Positions 10,403 through 22,494 of a stretch of 64,000 nt of DNA are shown here, piece after piece (within the stretch, counting starts at the first letter, position 1; every line of letters begins with the position of its first letter). The DNA is from Clitoria ternatea (lineage: Eukaryota; Streptophyta; Magnoliopsida; Fabales; Fabaceae). The stretch covers positions 86,410,001 through 86,474,000 of the forward strand of contig CM075669.1 in NCBI GenBank assembly GCA_037962975.1. The letters run 5' to 3'. The position numbers and the translations under genes were made by a program. Under the pieces are notes generated by a model. That model saw only the letters and a list, made by a program, of their open reading frames with translations, did no database searches and was not told the DNA's origin.

Positions 10403-11957
10403 GTTGTTGCTACATGTTATTATGATGTTTTTATGTAATTAACTTGACATTATTCTAACTGTCTCCTGAACAATGAATTCGCTTTTATTTTAGTTGTAAT
10501 GAAATTTTCTTTCTTTGTTAAAATTACTTGTTTTATTCTGTTTTTCGATTGTATCGGTAAATTAATGCATCCCAATCCGACCACGAGTTTCCCATCCACA
10601 GCCACTCAGGTAAAAAGGGAAGTATTTTTCCGACTCACTCCTTAATTGATATTCTGACTTATTAATTGCTAAAATATGTTTATTGTTTAAATTCAAATCC
10701 ATCTTAATAAATTAAAGTTGCTGAATCTTAAGCTTAGTCGGATAAATTAACTGATCGGTTTTGTTTAACTCAGGATCTCTGCCCATAACTTTTTCATCAT
10801 TAATTAATTATTTACTCGGCATGCTAGTTAGCACTCTGAATGTATGATCTTACATTAAGTTTGGGGACATGACTGGCTGATTAACTATTATATTCATAGC
10901 TTTTGAGCCTGTTTTATTCTTTTCCGAGTGAACTTGCATGCTAGTTAGTGAGACAGAATTTGCTTCAGTACTTGCTAATTGTTTGTATGCCAGCCAATCG
11001 GAAATGATGAAGGCCTTCTTTGTTAATTCAGTCAGGGCCAAAAAGTAGCCTTCCTAATATACTTAATTATCTTTTGATCCAAAAATTATGTTTGAGCCTG
11101 AGACCCTTTTATTCTGTTTATTCACCTAACATTACAAGCCTTTTTATCTCAAAAAAACTGACTGATTTACCCCTGGATGTTCTGCTGATGAGTTGCTCAG
11201 TCTTACTTATTGCTAGGGACTAGCAAGTTCTAAGTTTGGGGATGAAGAGTGTGCCTAGCATCAATTAAGGACACACTCCGACCTTGGTTATAGATGAATA
11301 AATAGAGGCAAATGAAAGGAAAAATAGAAAAGCTGAGAAGAAAAATGAAAAAAATCAGCAAGGAAAAAGGTGCAAAGCACTGATTGAAATGTGATCGAAA
11401 AAAGATGGAAAAGAAGAAAGAAAAGGAAAAGTCCGAAGGACTGAAAGAAAAAGAAGGTGCAAAGCACCGAAAGTGTTAAGTTAGCATTCACTCGGAAAAT
11501 AATGGAGCTTGCTAAGTAGAGGCAGTTAAGTTAAAATTGAGTCAAGGCATCAGTGGATACATCTTGTAACCCGACATTCACTCGAAAAACAATAATTGAG
11601 CCTGTAGCCCAACCCCGTTATAAGCTTAAAAAGCCCTTACTAATCTGATTGTGTTGGCATATGGCATGACGTTTAGAACTGTTGCAAGCCTATGTTTATC
11701 TAACAAGTATGCAGATGATGAGTGCATTGTATCCACCCTATACACCGAGAGAAGAGTTAAACACCGATCAGTGAGGAAAGCATCAGCAACTTGTTTCCCA
11801 AAGGAGGTGTAAGTTATTATACTTTTAGAAGTTGCGAAAAGAAAGCATGATCGGTATTTAATAATTATAGCATGAATTAAGTTAAGGAAAGGTTGAGTGT
11901 GTTAAATAACAACTTGATTAGTTAAATAATCTGAGTATTTGCTTGAGGACAAGCAAG
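10403..11957 (+). other. E1 3' untranslated region
   Basis: No credible ORF. It contains two extra PPT-like motifs (TAAGTTTGGGGA at 10856-10867 and 11231-11242), a purine-rich A/G tract (about 11290-11470) and scattered ACTCGG/CCGA motifs. Confidence 0.75.
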
Positions 11958-11974
11958 ATTTAAGTTTGGGGATG
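11958..11974 (+). promoter_or_regulatory. E1 polypurine tract
   Basis: A TAAGTTTGGGGATG tract directly abuts the TG of the 3' LTR at 11975, the expected place for plus-strand priming. Confidence 0.85.
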
Positions 11975-13874
11975 TGATAAGTCTTGAAAAGACTTAATTA
12001 TTCCACCTTTTATTTAACATAATTTATTAATTATTGTTTAGTTTTGACTATATTATTTAATGATTTGTTAATAATTCGTGTTTTAGTTATTTATTTCAAA
12101 AGTGCTTTACTTTTGTAAGAAAACGATTGAAAACATTAATAAATCAAGAGTTTATCACTATTTATAAATTTACTCGGCAGCCAGCATACAAATGCTAGGC
12201 AATTAGTTGTTTATTGGTGCAGGAACAGGGCGTACTCGGGAGAAGAAGACAAATCCGAGGAAAAATTACAAAGATCCGAGTGAGAAATCATAAAGCCGAG
12301 CGAGAATTTACAAATCCGAGTGAGTCTTCGTATATCCGACGGAAAGGAGTCCAAAAGACCAACTGAGCGAGACTTCCCAAAAGGTTGACCGAAAAGAATT
12401 AACGAAAAGCTGACTGCAAAGACTTCCAAGATACCGACTCCAAAAGAGAACAAGGAACCGATTGAAAATAAAAAGAAGAACCCGAGCGTCAATTTCAGAA
12501 ATGTTGATTGAAAAGACAATTCGCTTAAGCGATAGTTAAATTCGCTCGGGCGAGGGTCAAAGTTCGCTCAAGCAAAGCAAGCCTACGCTCAAGCGTGACC
12601 TCAAAACATCATTCATTTGCCCAAGCTTATCCATAACACTTAAGCGAGAAGGCAACACTGCAGTACATATCTCAAGTTCGCCTAAGCGAGAACCCAGTTC
12701 GCTCAAGCGAAAAGGTTGATATTTGAAACAGCGATAGTTCCCTCCCGAATCCACTCGGCACAAGTGTTGTTTCCTGCAGCCTTCTCTTCTACTACTGCAC
12801 CCTTAGTAACTTAAGTAGTAAGCTGTTAATTAGCTGGTGCTGTGCTGTAAATTAGCTAAGGATGAGCTGGATCTTGCTAAGAGCTGAGCTGTAATTAGTT
12901 GATCATTCTGTAAACTGTGTAACTAGTTAGTTTAGTCGTTAACTTAAGTTTCCAAAGTTATCAGTTAAGTTAGTTAGTTAGGTAGAAGCTTATATATAGG
13001 TTGTACATATTCTGTAATAAAGAGCAAGAACAGAGACAGATACATAGAATACAATTCATTCACAACTTTGTACATCTCGCTACGTATTTTCTCTCTCTAA
13101 ATCCTCTCCTCCAGGACGTTCCACAATCCTTTGATGGAACCGAAGTCAATGGAGTTCTAATTCCCTAAGGTTGGGATTGCGAAGGTTAGCAATGGAGTCT
13201 TGAAGCTGTGAGCAAGGAAATCGACATCTAGATCCTAAGGCGAACAAGCTGAGGAGTGGAGCAGAATTGCTGGATTGACAAATCCAGAACTGATGAAGAA
13301 CTTCGCCAGTAAGGAATCATGGTTGAAGCTTAGGTAACTTCCAGCTTTCTAACTAGTTCAGGCCTAATCAATTTAGGTGAATAGTTAGAGTTCAACCTCC
13401 AATTTCGTATTAGATTCTTAGGTTAATTGAGCACTTAAGGAATTAAGGTTCGATGCTTAAGGATTAGTGTTTTCACCTAAGGAATTAGGGAATAACCACA
13501 AGCGGATTGTCCTCTGGATTATGGAGTTTGATTATACTTTAATTGCATATTTCTTGATGAATTTATGAACCGAAGTAATCCTGATCTGTTTTCTATTAAT
13601 CACCTTTCACATTTCATTTTAACTCTATTTCTGGAAATACAAAAACAACTATAAAACACTAAAACAACCAAAAACCAAATGAAATTCATGTATTTTCTGT
13701 TGGTTCAGCTTGTACTAGTCCAAGATTGAGGTACTTACCACAATCCCTGTGGGACAATCAAATATTCTATAATTTTAACGACTGGTGCGCTTGCCAAAGT
13801 ATAAATCCGAGAGTCATATTTTGTTTTTACTAAGATTTTTAGCACCAAGTTAATGGCTCGGGATTTTAGCATCA
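11975..13874 (+). repeat. E1 3' LTR
   Basis: 1900 bp, aligned end to end with 131-2031 at about 97.6% identity by eye, and followed by the TGAGC duplication. It carries the same CCGAG motifs, palindromes, TATA box and duplicated LTR tail. Confidence 0.95.
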
Positions 13875-13879
13875 TGAGC
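13875..13879. repeat. Target site duplication of E1, right copy (TGAGC)
   Basis: Matches 126-130 exactly. Confidence 0.95.
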
Positions 13880-14010
13880 CACCTTTCGATCTTTCTCATC
13901 AATGTAACATGCTGTTGCCTTACCCCCCGGACGACCAGGATAGTTAAAAATTAAAATTTGATCATCCAACCCTGTGCGGGTGGCTACCCCAAGATTGGCG
14001 GGGAATTCTA
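13875..14010 (-). pseudogene. TNP2 transposase exon, part upstream of the E1 insertion
   Basis: On the minus strand an open frame ends at the insertion point with residues CYIDEKDRKVAH and continues in phase at 130 on the other side of E1. With the conserved NCPEVEPY segment there, this fits the end of the DUF4218 region of plant CACTA transposases. The 5' limit of the exon is not clear; 14011-14231 between it and the next exon is probably intron. Confidence 0.55.
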
Positions 14011-14231
14011 CTCATTCTAGTTTCTATCTCCGTCAGAAAATTAAAAGAAGCAAAAGTTGTCATTTCTTCAACTAAGTATGCCTCATAAATTGATGCTTTA
14101 ACGCATGCTTTGTTTGACACTTTGTCTTTTAAAGAGCGTAAGAATCTTCAACAACATAAACAAATGTTAAGTTAGAAAATACTGTTATATAGGAAACCAT
14201 GTTTGCAAGAAAATTAAAGAGTTCTGGTGTT

Positions 14232-16442
14232 CACCTTTCGAATGGATACATCTAACGATACTGCACCGGGCCACCAACTAAGGCCTCATATGGTAGATGG
14301 ATAGGCAGATGCTCTATCGAGTCAAAAAAACTTGGTGGGAAAATCTGCTCTAACTTACAAATCAATACCGGGGTAGTTTCTTCCATCTTCAAAAGTTTCT
14401 CTATAGTCAACAAAGTTGCCATCAACTCCTTAAAGAAGTGACTCAACTCAACCAACAGTTTCCGAATAGGTTTCGGTAATGCATGAAATGCGTACAGGAG
14501 TAGTTGTTGCATAAACACATGGCAATCATGACTTTTCATGCCAAACACCCTGCCCTTCTTCATGTTGACACATCTACTCAAGTTAGAAGTGAATCCGTCA
14601 GGCAGGGTCAACCCATTCATCCAAACACACAGCAGTCTGTTGAGGTCTAGTTAAAACATATTTTGCATGGGGTTTAAACATTCTTCCATATCCTGCATCC
14701 CTCAATTCCAGCCCCTTCCTAGAACACCAAATCGGTAAGTCTAGACAATAATTCTCATTGTTCTTTGTTCTCCCTTTGATGTCCATAACAGTGTCAAAAA
14801 TATTCATGAAAACATTTCGTTCAATGTGCATGACATCAATGTTGTGTTTTAATAAGTCTTTCCAATATGGCAAATCCCATAAGATACTCTGCTTTACCAA
14901 GTGGTGTTCCTTCCCATAACCCACAAACTCCTTAACACTCTTATCCCAGATGTAGGGATACTCTTCGACCCTCTGCCAAGCCCATGCACCGGATAACCTA
15001 CAGGGTGGAGGTTCATTAACAACCTTATTCTTCTTAAAAGCAGTTTTGTTTCTCCTGAACGGGTGATCCAATGGTAAAAACTTTCTATGACAGTCAAAGA
15101 AACTTGTCTTGCCACTAACAGGGAGTGATTCCCCCTAGTATGTTCCATGCATACAGGACAAGCAAGCTTCCCAGACATTGACCATCCAGAAAGCATACCA
15201 TAGACCAGAAAGTCGTTAATAGTCCACATAAAAATAGCTCGCATCAAGAAATTGTTCTTCAATGACACATTATATGTCATTACCCTGACATCCCATAATT
15301 GTGATAACTCTTCAACTAACAGTTGCAAAAACATGTCTATGTCCGCCTTTGGATTTTTGGGTCCTAGAACCAGTACAGAAAGAACATGACCTCCCTTTTT
15401 ATACACATATCAGGAGGCAGATTGTATGGAGTCACTATGACTGGCCAACAAGAGTACGCTCTTCCGTATTGACCAAACGGGTTGAACCCATCAGTACATA
15501 AGCCAAGTCGTACATTGCGCGGCTCGCTAGAAAAGTTCGGATATAGCTTATCCAAACACTTCCATGCTTTCCCATCAGAAGGATGGCACAGAAGCCCCTC
15601 ATGTGTTCGGTCCAGAGCATGCCAACGCATGTGTTTTACCGTGCACAATGAGGCGTACAGGCGTTGAAGACATGGTGTTATGGGAGAGTACCACATTTTC
15701 TTCCTGGCCGTCCTAGTTACCTTCCCTCTCCTTTTAATGGTTTTGTAGCTTTCCTCATTACAATGTACATATTTTGTGACACTTTTATCTGCAAGCTCAT
15801 TTCTGAACAGCATACACCCACCAATGCAACCCTTTTCTTAGCATGGTACAAGTTTGATAGCATTCGATGATTAACAGGCATGGTGGAACCCATTAGATTG
15901 ACCATCCTATTAAAACAACCTCCTGAAAGATTATAATCTGCCTTTAAACTTAAAGCAGCTAGAGAGGCGGATAATTCAGTGTGACTATCGTAGCCATCCT
16001 ATAATGGAGTCTGAGCCGCTGCCAACAAATCATAAAATCTCTTCACCTCCAGATTAAGATCCTCCTCTACATTGTCGTCCTCACTCCCTGCCTGGTCATC
16101 ATGTTGTAGCATACGCCTAGTGGAGGGTCCAACATGATCCATCACCATCTGCTCTATGTTATTGTACCCATCCCTGTTTCCTTCAACCTCATAGTAAGAC
16201 TGTTGAATGGTTACAGCTGATGGCCTGGGTGGTAACTGCTCACCATGGTTGTACCAGTAATAGTATCTTTCCATGAACCCCTTCTCACTTAGGTGGCACA
16301 TGACATCATCAGCGTATTCAAAATTCATGCATTTGCATCTTGAGCATGAACAACGAATTTTGTGAGTCGCTTCAAAACTAGGCGTATTCGCTGTAGTGAA
16401 CGGAATGAACTCCAACAGCCCCATCATAAACTCCTCAGTCAC
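14232..16442 (-). pseudogene. TNP2-like CACTA transposase, N-terminal and catalytic part, frameshifted
   Basis: Reading leftward from ATG 16442: a transposase-associated N-terminal domain with a Cys-rich CSCSRCKC segment and the YNHGEQLPP motif; a linker; then the transposase_21 (TNP2) domain with LGLCTDGFNPFGQ, a proline-rich CWPVIVTPYNLPP segment, LACPVCME and DHPFRRNK; then DUF4218 with a C-terminal HLPIHLPYEA-type segment. The frame is broken by a TAG at 15999-16001 and changes near 15810, 15400, 15125 and 14625. Another TAG sits shortly before a possible splice donor near 14232. TNP2 normally binds subterminal motifs and cleaves the ends; this copy cannot. No intron explains all the shifts, so it is a pseudogene. 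Confidence 0.85.
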
Positions 16443-17178
16443 TCACTGACTATGATCTAGCCATTTGTACATCCATCACTGATTTGTAAGCACCTCCATT
16501 CACAATATCTAACAACCAGAGTTGGTGTTACTTTGATTTAAACATTATACGATTATCATTCATGAATCGCTCTTTATCTCTTTGATGTTACAAGTAGGTA
16601 GGGCCCTATCCCATTCGGGATGAATATACAACCATCCGTAGCCCGTCGATGTTGTATACGGTCTATCTTGAATGTTGATGTTCATTTGGAATTTCGGCAG
16701 CATTTTGTATTTATCCCCGAGTACACAGAGATACGTGCGGTATGAAACACCGCACACAGACATGCACCCAGAGACAATACAAAATACCATAACCGAAATT
16801 TCAAATGAACATCAATGACACAAGATACACCATATACAACATTGATAGGTTACACCCTACTGGTTACAAATTCAAACCAAACTGTCCAACCGGGACAATT
16901 CAAGATCCAACACAACAGGTTACGTCGACCAGTTGTTTTGAATCTTGAACGGGAACCTAATGGGTATAGACATGACTAAACCCTATATTATTAAAGTTAA
17001 GTTTAATTTTTTAAGTTCTCTAAGAAAGGGAGCCCATCGAAATTTTGGTAGAATTTCCCTTGTAAACTAGACATTTCCAAATTTTTACAATGCCCTATTA
17101 CACACAGAAGATTTTCTAGTACAATTCAATATATGTGTTATGCATTGTATATCAAATTCAGGGAGGTAATCACCATAA
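16443..17178. other. CACTA interior upstream of TNP2, no gene seen
   Basis: Probably the 5' leader or promoter side of the TNP2 gene. Short reading frames here have no recognisable content. Confidence 0.5.
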
Positions 17179-17400
17179 CCTAGTGAGCTCTGCTCTCCAC
17201 TAACAAACAATAATACACATGCATTCTTAACATCATGTTATCAGCACACAAAACCAATGCCTAATGAGCTCTGCTCTCCACTAACAAACAACATACACAT
17301 GCATAGTTTTAACACATGTTATCAACACACATACACAATGCCTAATGAGCTCTGCTCTCTATTAACAAACAACAATCAACATGCATACACTTCAAAAGAT
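17179..17400. repeat. 81-bp tandem repeat, about 2.7 copies
   Basis: Copies start at 17179, 17260 and 17341 with CCTARTGAGCTCTGCTCTC, giving an exact 81-bp period. The third copy is truncated. The short reading frame across it is a by-product of the repeat. Confidence 0.9.
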
Positions 17401-17819
17401 ACAACACAAATAACGAGAAAACTTAGGATTAGGGGATTACCTAGGAAAGAAAATAACTGTTGAAGACGAAGTTGAATAAAGGCCAACAAAGACCACGCGT
17501 AAAGTGTGCTAGTCTGCATAACAAACTGAGAAGTGGTTGACATTATTTACACAATCTTAAAGGCACAACAAAATAGTAGAGATGTGGCATTATTTACACA
17601 GCAACGACTTCTTAGTGATCTAGAGACTTGGGATCTACGTGAGAATGAGTCCATGAGAGACTAAAAGTCATTTATGCCCTTATTGTGGCCTTTTAAGAAC
17701 TGACTATTAATTTTGTTCACTGTTCTGTGCCAGATACAGAGAATTTTGAAATAAACCTCTCTCTCTGTAAATCACTCTCTCAGTGTAGTTTCATACCCAA
17801 ATTAAAGGCCACACCTAAA

Positions 17820-18834
17820 ACTCAAGAGATATAAAGAGGAGGTACCGAGCGCAGAACTTTGCTTCTTCAAGAAGAAGATGCTTTCAGCGATTTAGGGTTC
17901 GGGAAAGAATTGAATAAATATTAAATCAGGTGAAGCTCTTCCTCTCTTTAATTTTGTTACCCTTTCTTTTATATTCTTCCATAATAAAAGTGCAATGTAG
18001 TACTGTGATTAATTGAAGCTTGCAAGCTACAACAGAAATTTGAATGTACAGAAAACTAACATTCTCTTGCTAAAAGAGATTTAATAAGATATAGGAAGGT
18101 AATAAAGTTCTTCTAATCCCTTCTTTATTATACAACATTATACATATACATATAGATAAATAGATAAATACAAGTAACATACATGGAATTTTTTGTTCAG
18201 TTATATTTTGCTTTTATAGCTCCCATTAATTGTAGTTGCTACAAGCAATCTCATCTAATTAATGGTCATAATCATGGAATTTTAAAAGGGATTTTTTTTA
18301 GTTGAATTTTTAAACAAAACTTTACCTTTTTACAAGTCTTTCTTTTTTACTTTACAATAAAACTGGTAAAACCTGAGGATTGAAATGTAAACATAATTAA
18401 ATAACTATCCAAATCTCTATCATTAGGACCATCCTAGTCGGTGTGAGAAAGTCTTAGGCTAAAAATTTTTTTTTGTTTCATTTTTATGACTTCTTATGTT
18501 GGCATGCAGATTGAAGAATAGGAGTGTGGCTTTTGAAACTTGAGGACTTACAAAAATGTTTCATGCAGTGGTCTTCGATTCTCACTCGCACATGCTTGAT
18601 ATGTCATCCCAGAAGAAATCCTCAGAGAGTGATTTGGTAAGGAATAGAGATGATGATTACAAGATTAAATCTAGCAACGAGATAACAGAAGCTCCTGCAT
18701 ATGGACATGAACAAGATCCCAACCAACAACCAAAGAATAAGCGCTACCACTGCCACACACAGCACCAGATACAAGAAATGGAAGCCTTAGTTCCACTGTT
18801 CCACTGTTCTCATAAGCATTGCTCTTCCTTCTAA
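17820..18834 (+). pseudogene. Captured 5' end of an HD-Zip IV homeobox gene (PDF2/ATML1 type)
   Basis: ATG 18556 opens a 92-codon frame whose first 78 or so residues follow the N-terminus of HD-Zip class IV factors: an FDSH..MLDM start, an acidic RDDDY segment, DQDPNQ, and the first part of the homeodomain (KRYHCHTQHQIQEMEA). It diverges exactly after QEMEA, where this family has an intron, so the fragment ends at an exon edge. The homeodomain has K-to-N and R-to-C changes relative to the family pattern. A 5'-UTR intron appears to be retained: donor CAG|GTGAAG at 17930, acceptor GCATGCAG at 18509. The DNA-recognition helix, leucine zipper and START domain are absent. The family factors specify epidermal cell identity; this piece cannot. 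It lies inside the CACTA element, so transduplication is the likely origin. The left limit is approximate. Confidence 0.8.
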
Positions 18835-19984
18835 AATGTCAAAATAAATCCGTTGTTGGTTTTAACAAAGAATTGTTCATCATAAAGTAAACAAAATTAA
18901 AGAAACACTACATTTTGGTTCATTTGATTGAAGAGTAAAACCATGTTTGATGTGTCTAGGAAAACAGTTACCTGTAGACTTATCAAATCTAAACCTAGCA
19001 CCAAAACAGAAAGCCATAACAAGTAACCATGCATTACTGTGCACAGTAACCACAACTTATACCATTGATTTAGAAGACTAAAAGGGTAATAAAATAATAA
19101 TCAATGGTAATGACAACTAGGTTGTGCACACTGGAGGAAAGTTAAAAAGACAACCTAATAAAAAATGTATGGTGACTTAGGGTAAGGGTCCATCACATAA
19201 ACAGAATTAAAGCAGATGTTAAAGAGCAAGAGTCCATAACATAAACATATCAAATCCTATAGCGACAAAGAAACAATAGAGATCTAGAAAAAAGAATGAA
19301 ACTAACCCAGTAAGAGCTTTTTATTTCCCTGTACAAGATCATTACCAGCAATATTCACTAAGGAAAGTCAAAAAAGAAAAGGAGAAGTTTGAGTCACTAA
19401 GTCATAAAGTTGAAGAATCTGATAAATTAGAAGAGATGAAAGTGGTTGCTGCCAAGGTTTTGTGAAGGTTATAGATTCCCAGCCACAAGAAATGACCCCA
19501 GGACCATGCTTTTGAGTTTTTAAAACTTACAACATCTCAAGAGGGGGTTCAACTTTTGAAGTTGAACTTGGATTAGACAAAAATCAACCATGTACTCATA
19601 AAATAGAAAGCAGCATCTGTAAGTCAACTTGCAAAATATCTGATGAGTTTAGAGTGCTAGTTGCTGAGGTAAAATTTATTTGTTTGAGTAAAATTCACTA
19701 TTCTATATTTACAACTAAGTTTAAACTGCTTAAAATGTTTCTTTTTAAATTGAGAATGAACCTATTTATTATCTTTTCATTCTGATAAAAAATTTACCAT
19801 TTAAATTTTAAGTTACTTTAAATTAATCCTAATAATTGAGGTTAACAAAGGAAAAATATTGGCTATATTTATGACTGATGTAAGATTTATTTTAACATTG
19901 ATTTAGGAGAGATTTATGATCAACCTGGCTATATAGCTTAGTAAGTGTTATGTACCAATTTCTTTTTACATGTGAGCATATGCT
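18835..19984. other. CACTA interior, no gene recognised
   Basis: AT-rich sequence. A short open stretch at about 19370-19470 (plus strand) would encode a Lys/Glu-rich coiled-coil-like segment ending in a stop. It may be another captured exon, but I cannot name it. Confidence 0.4.
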
Positions 19985-21690
19985 AGAACTTTAACCAAGG
20001 TGTGTTGATGAGAATAAATGAACAAGGATGGATCACAATTACTGGCAGTGAAGCCCATGGTATGAAATGTGCCTTTTGAGACCATAGAGGGACTCATGCA
20101 GGCAGCAAACTAGGTGCTTATCAGGTTGCTCAAATAAGAGGGTTGCTCCATGTATATACCTCTTCTTGGAGAATGCCAGTAAGAAAGGCATTGTTGACAT
20201 CTAGCTGTTGCAAACTCCAACCTTTATAACAACTAAGGTAAGAACGAGCCTTATGGTAACAGGCTTCACAACTAGGGAGAATGTTTTTTTGAAGTCAAAT
20301 CTAGGCTGCTGATGGTAGCCTTTGGCCACCAGCCTTACCTTATATTAGTTGGTTGTACCATATGGGTTTTTTTCAACCTAGAAGAAACAAGATTTGTAGC
20401 ATGGAGGGTGACAGGAGATTCCATCTGGGAGGAAATTACGGTGGCGGGTGAAGAAATAGGAGAAGAAGAAAATAGAGTAGGATATGGGAATTTGGTTTCA
20501 TCAAAATAAACATCTTTAGTGATATAAAGTTTACCATCAGAAGATAAACACTTATAGCCCTTGTGTAATGTTGAATAACCTACGAAGATACACTCTATAG
20601 ACCTGAAGTGGAATTTATGCCTGTTGTATGGCCTGATTAAGGGGTAACAAGCACACCCAAAATTTCTGAGAAACAATAAGTCTGGAGGTTAGTGAAACAG
20701 AACCTGAAAGGGGAATTGAGACTTAATGGATAAAGATGGGAGTCTATTCATAAAGTAAATTAAAGTGAGAAAGGCATAGTCCCAATATTTTTGGGAAGGG
20801 AGGCTTGGGCTAATAGAATGGGGCCTAGATCCACAATGTGGCGGTGTTTTTATTCAACTACACCATTTAGATAGTGTGAGTACATATTACTCTTAGGCAC
20901 CATATTCAGAGAGAAATTCAGACACAGATTTGAACTCACCCCCCACCCCAAGTTAGTTTTGAGGGACTTAATTGGGACTTCAAATTAAAGTTCAACCATT
21001 ATTTTAAATTGTTCAAACATATTAAGAGTGTCAAATTTTGATTTTAGCAAATAGATCTAGGTAAACCTAGAATAAGAGTCAATAAAAGTGACAAAATAGT
21101 TGAATCCTATAGTAGAAGTAATAGAAGTTGTACCCCACAGGTCACTATAGACTAGTTCAATAGAGATGAGTTAGAAGAAGAATGTGAAGGCAGTTTATGT
21201 GCCTTACCAAGATAGCATGAAGAACAAAAATTAGGCATTGTTTTATTATTGATATGAGGCAGATTACAAGACTGAATTACAGATTTGAGTGTATTGGAAT
21301 TTGGGTGGCCTAACCTAGAATGCCAAACATTTACAGAGACATTAGAATTAGTAGTTGACAAAGCTATAAAATGACAGGTTATGGAGCTGGTGGAGTCTGC
21401 AGTTGACTAAGATTGAGATGGAAGAAGTTGAAAAGAATGAAATTGGTAAAGTCCATCTAAACCAACAAAGCCAAAGAGAAGAGGCTCACTGGTTTCCTGT
21501 GATTTAACGACACAAAATGAGGGATGAAATTCAATCGTAACAGAATTATCCTTACCAAACTAACTAACACTTAACAGATTTTTAGTTATACATGGAACAG
21601 GATGTAGATTATGAAGATTGAGATTAATAGAAAGGTTTTTGGCCATTCCCAATTATGATTTGATTAGGACCTTTGAAAGGAGCCGTCTAA
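19985..21690 (-). pseudogene. Ty1/copia pol fragment
   Basis: Read leftward from about 21690: the protease-to-integrase junction region, a GAG-pre-integrase domain (VWHSRLGHPN ... CSSCYLGKAHKLP, frame 21361-21152), an integrase core with many breaks, the post-integrase segment (NFGCACYPLIRPYN ... FVGYS, frame 20676-20335) and the start of reverse transcriptase (QLDVNNAF-type and ESLYGLK-type segments near 20200-20000) with frameshifts and a small deletion. No LTRs, primer site or 3' half are seen. It is an old truncated insertion or a captured piece inside the CACTA element. Confidence 0.85.
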
Positions 21691-22241
21691 TGTAAATGTT
21701 GTAGACTATTGGTCATAAGTGCAGAATGAAGGGGTACATTAATAAGAGCCTAGGCTTTCAATGCAAGCTACACATGACATATAACATAAGTGAATTAGTC
21801 TATTACTTTTAAACTAAAGAAAATTCTAAACTAAGCCAAATGTAGGACTGTTAGGGTAGCTGACTAATTATAGAACACATAGGATCAACTAATCTTTACA
21901 TTTTAATATTCACTGTTGTTGTTGCCGTAGGCAAGCCAAGGGAAAGTATCAAAGAAGTTCATTAACCGTCTAATCAGTTTTTTTGGGCACCTGACTCAAC
22001 TTACAATACTAAAGGTATTTAACCTTGCTAAACATGAAGACGGAACAATAGAATGACACAGAATCAACATAATCATATAAACAACATTACAATGGCACAG
22101 TATCAACCAGCTAATGCATCGGAAACAATATGAACCAGGTAAAAAATGAACTAGAGCTTCCAACAAAAGCAGAAGAAAATGAACTTGGGTGTATTTTGTT
22201 GCTGTGACCAAGGGGTGAGTTGAACTAGCTGAACACCAGCC
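21691..22241. other. CACTA interior, nothing recognised
   Basis: No coding similarity that I can support. The short minus-strand reading frame at 21996-22286 has no family features. Confidence 0.4.
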
Positions 22242-22480
22242 TTGGAGGACTGCCGGACGGAGAGTGGTGAGATTCGAGGAAGTCACGAGAGAAAGCAGGT
22301 GGAAGGAAGGGAGACACCATTAATGGAAGGAAGGGGAGGACCACAATGTATGACAGCCATCATCAAAGGAAGGAACAGAGGGAGGGAGACGGGTGGAGGA
22401 AGTCAGAGGAAGGGACGGAGGGAGGGAGGGAGTTAGGGAAACATAGGAGGGAGGGATTGAGAGTTAGAGCAAATGATTAG
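22242..22480. repeat. Purine-rich GGA/GGGA low-complexity tract
   Basis: Repeated GGAAGG and GGGAGGGA runs. The apparent 64-codon ORF has the Gly/Arg/Glu composition expected from the tract alone. Confidence 0.75.
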
Positions 22481-22494
22481 GGGAGAGGCGCTGG

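Larger units (their letters stand above)
131..13874 (+). mobile_element. E1: Athila-like Ty3/gypsy LTR retrotransposon, complete but coding-defective
   Basis: The two LTRs (1901 and 1900 bp) start TGATAAG and end CA, and are flanked by TGAGC duplications. A tRNA-Asp type primer site follows the left LTR and a polypurine tract precedes the right LTR. Gag, protease, reverse transcriptase, RNase H and integrase occur in that order, which is Ty3/gypsy order, and residues such as DLGAS in protease and FMDD in reverse transcriptase match the Athila/Tat branch. Between pol and the 3' LTR are a 1.6-kb CACTCGG array and a separate small ORF. I count about 45 LTR differences by eye (about 2.4%). The coding region has at least six stops and two frameshifts, so this copy cannot act autonomously. 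It is inserted inside the TNP2 gene of the CACTA element. Confidence 0.95.

Noticed and set aside
19370..19470. Lys/Glu-rich open stretch as a captured coiled-coil exon
   Set aside because: Too short, ends in a stop, and I could not assign it to any family.
22242..22436. 64-codon Gly/Arg/Glu-rich ORF
   Set aside because: It is explained by a GGA-rich low-complexity tract.
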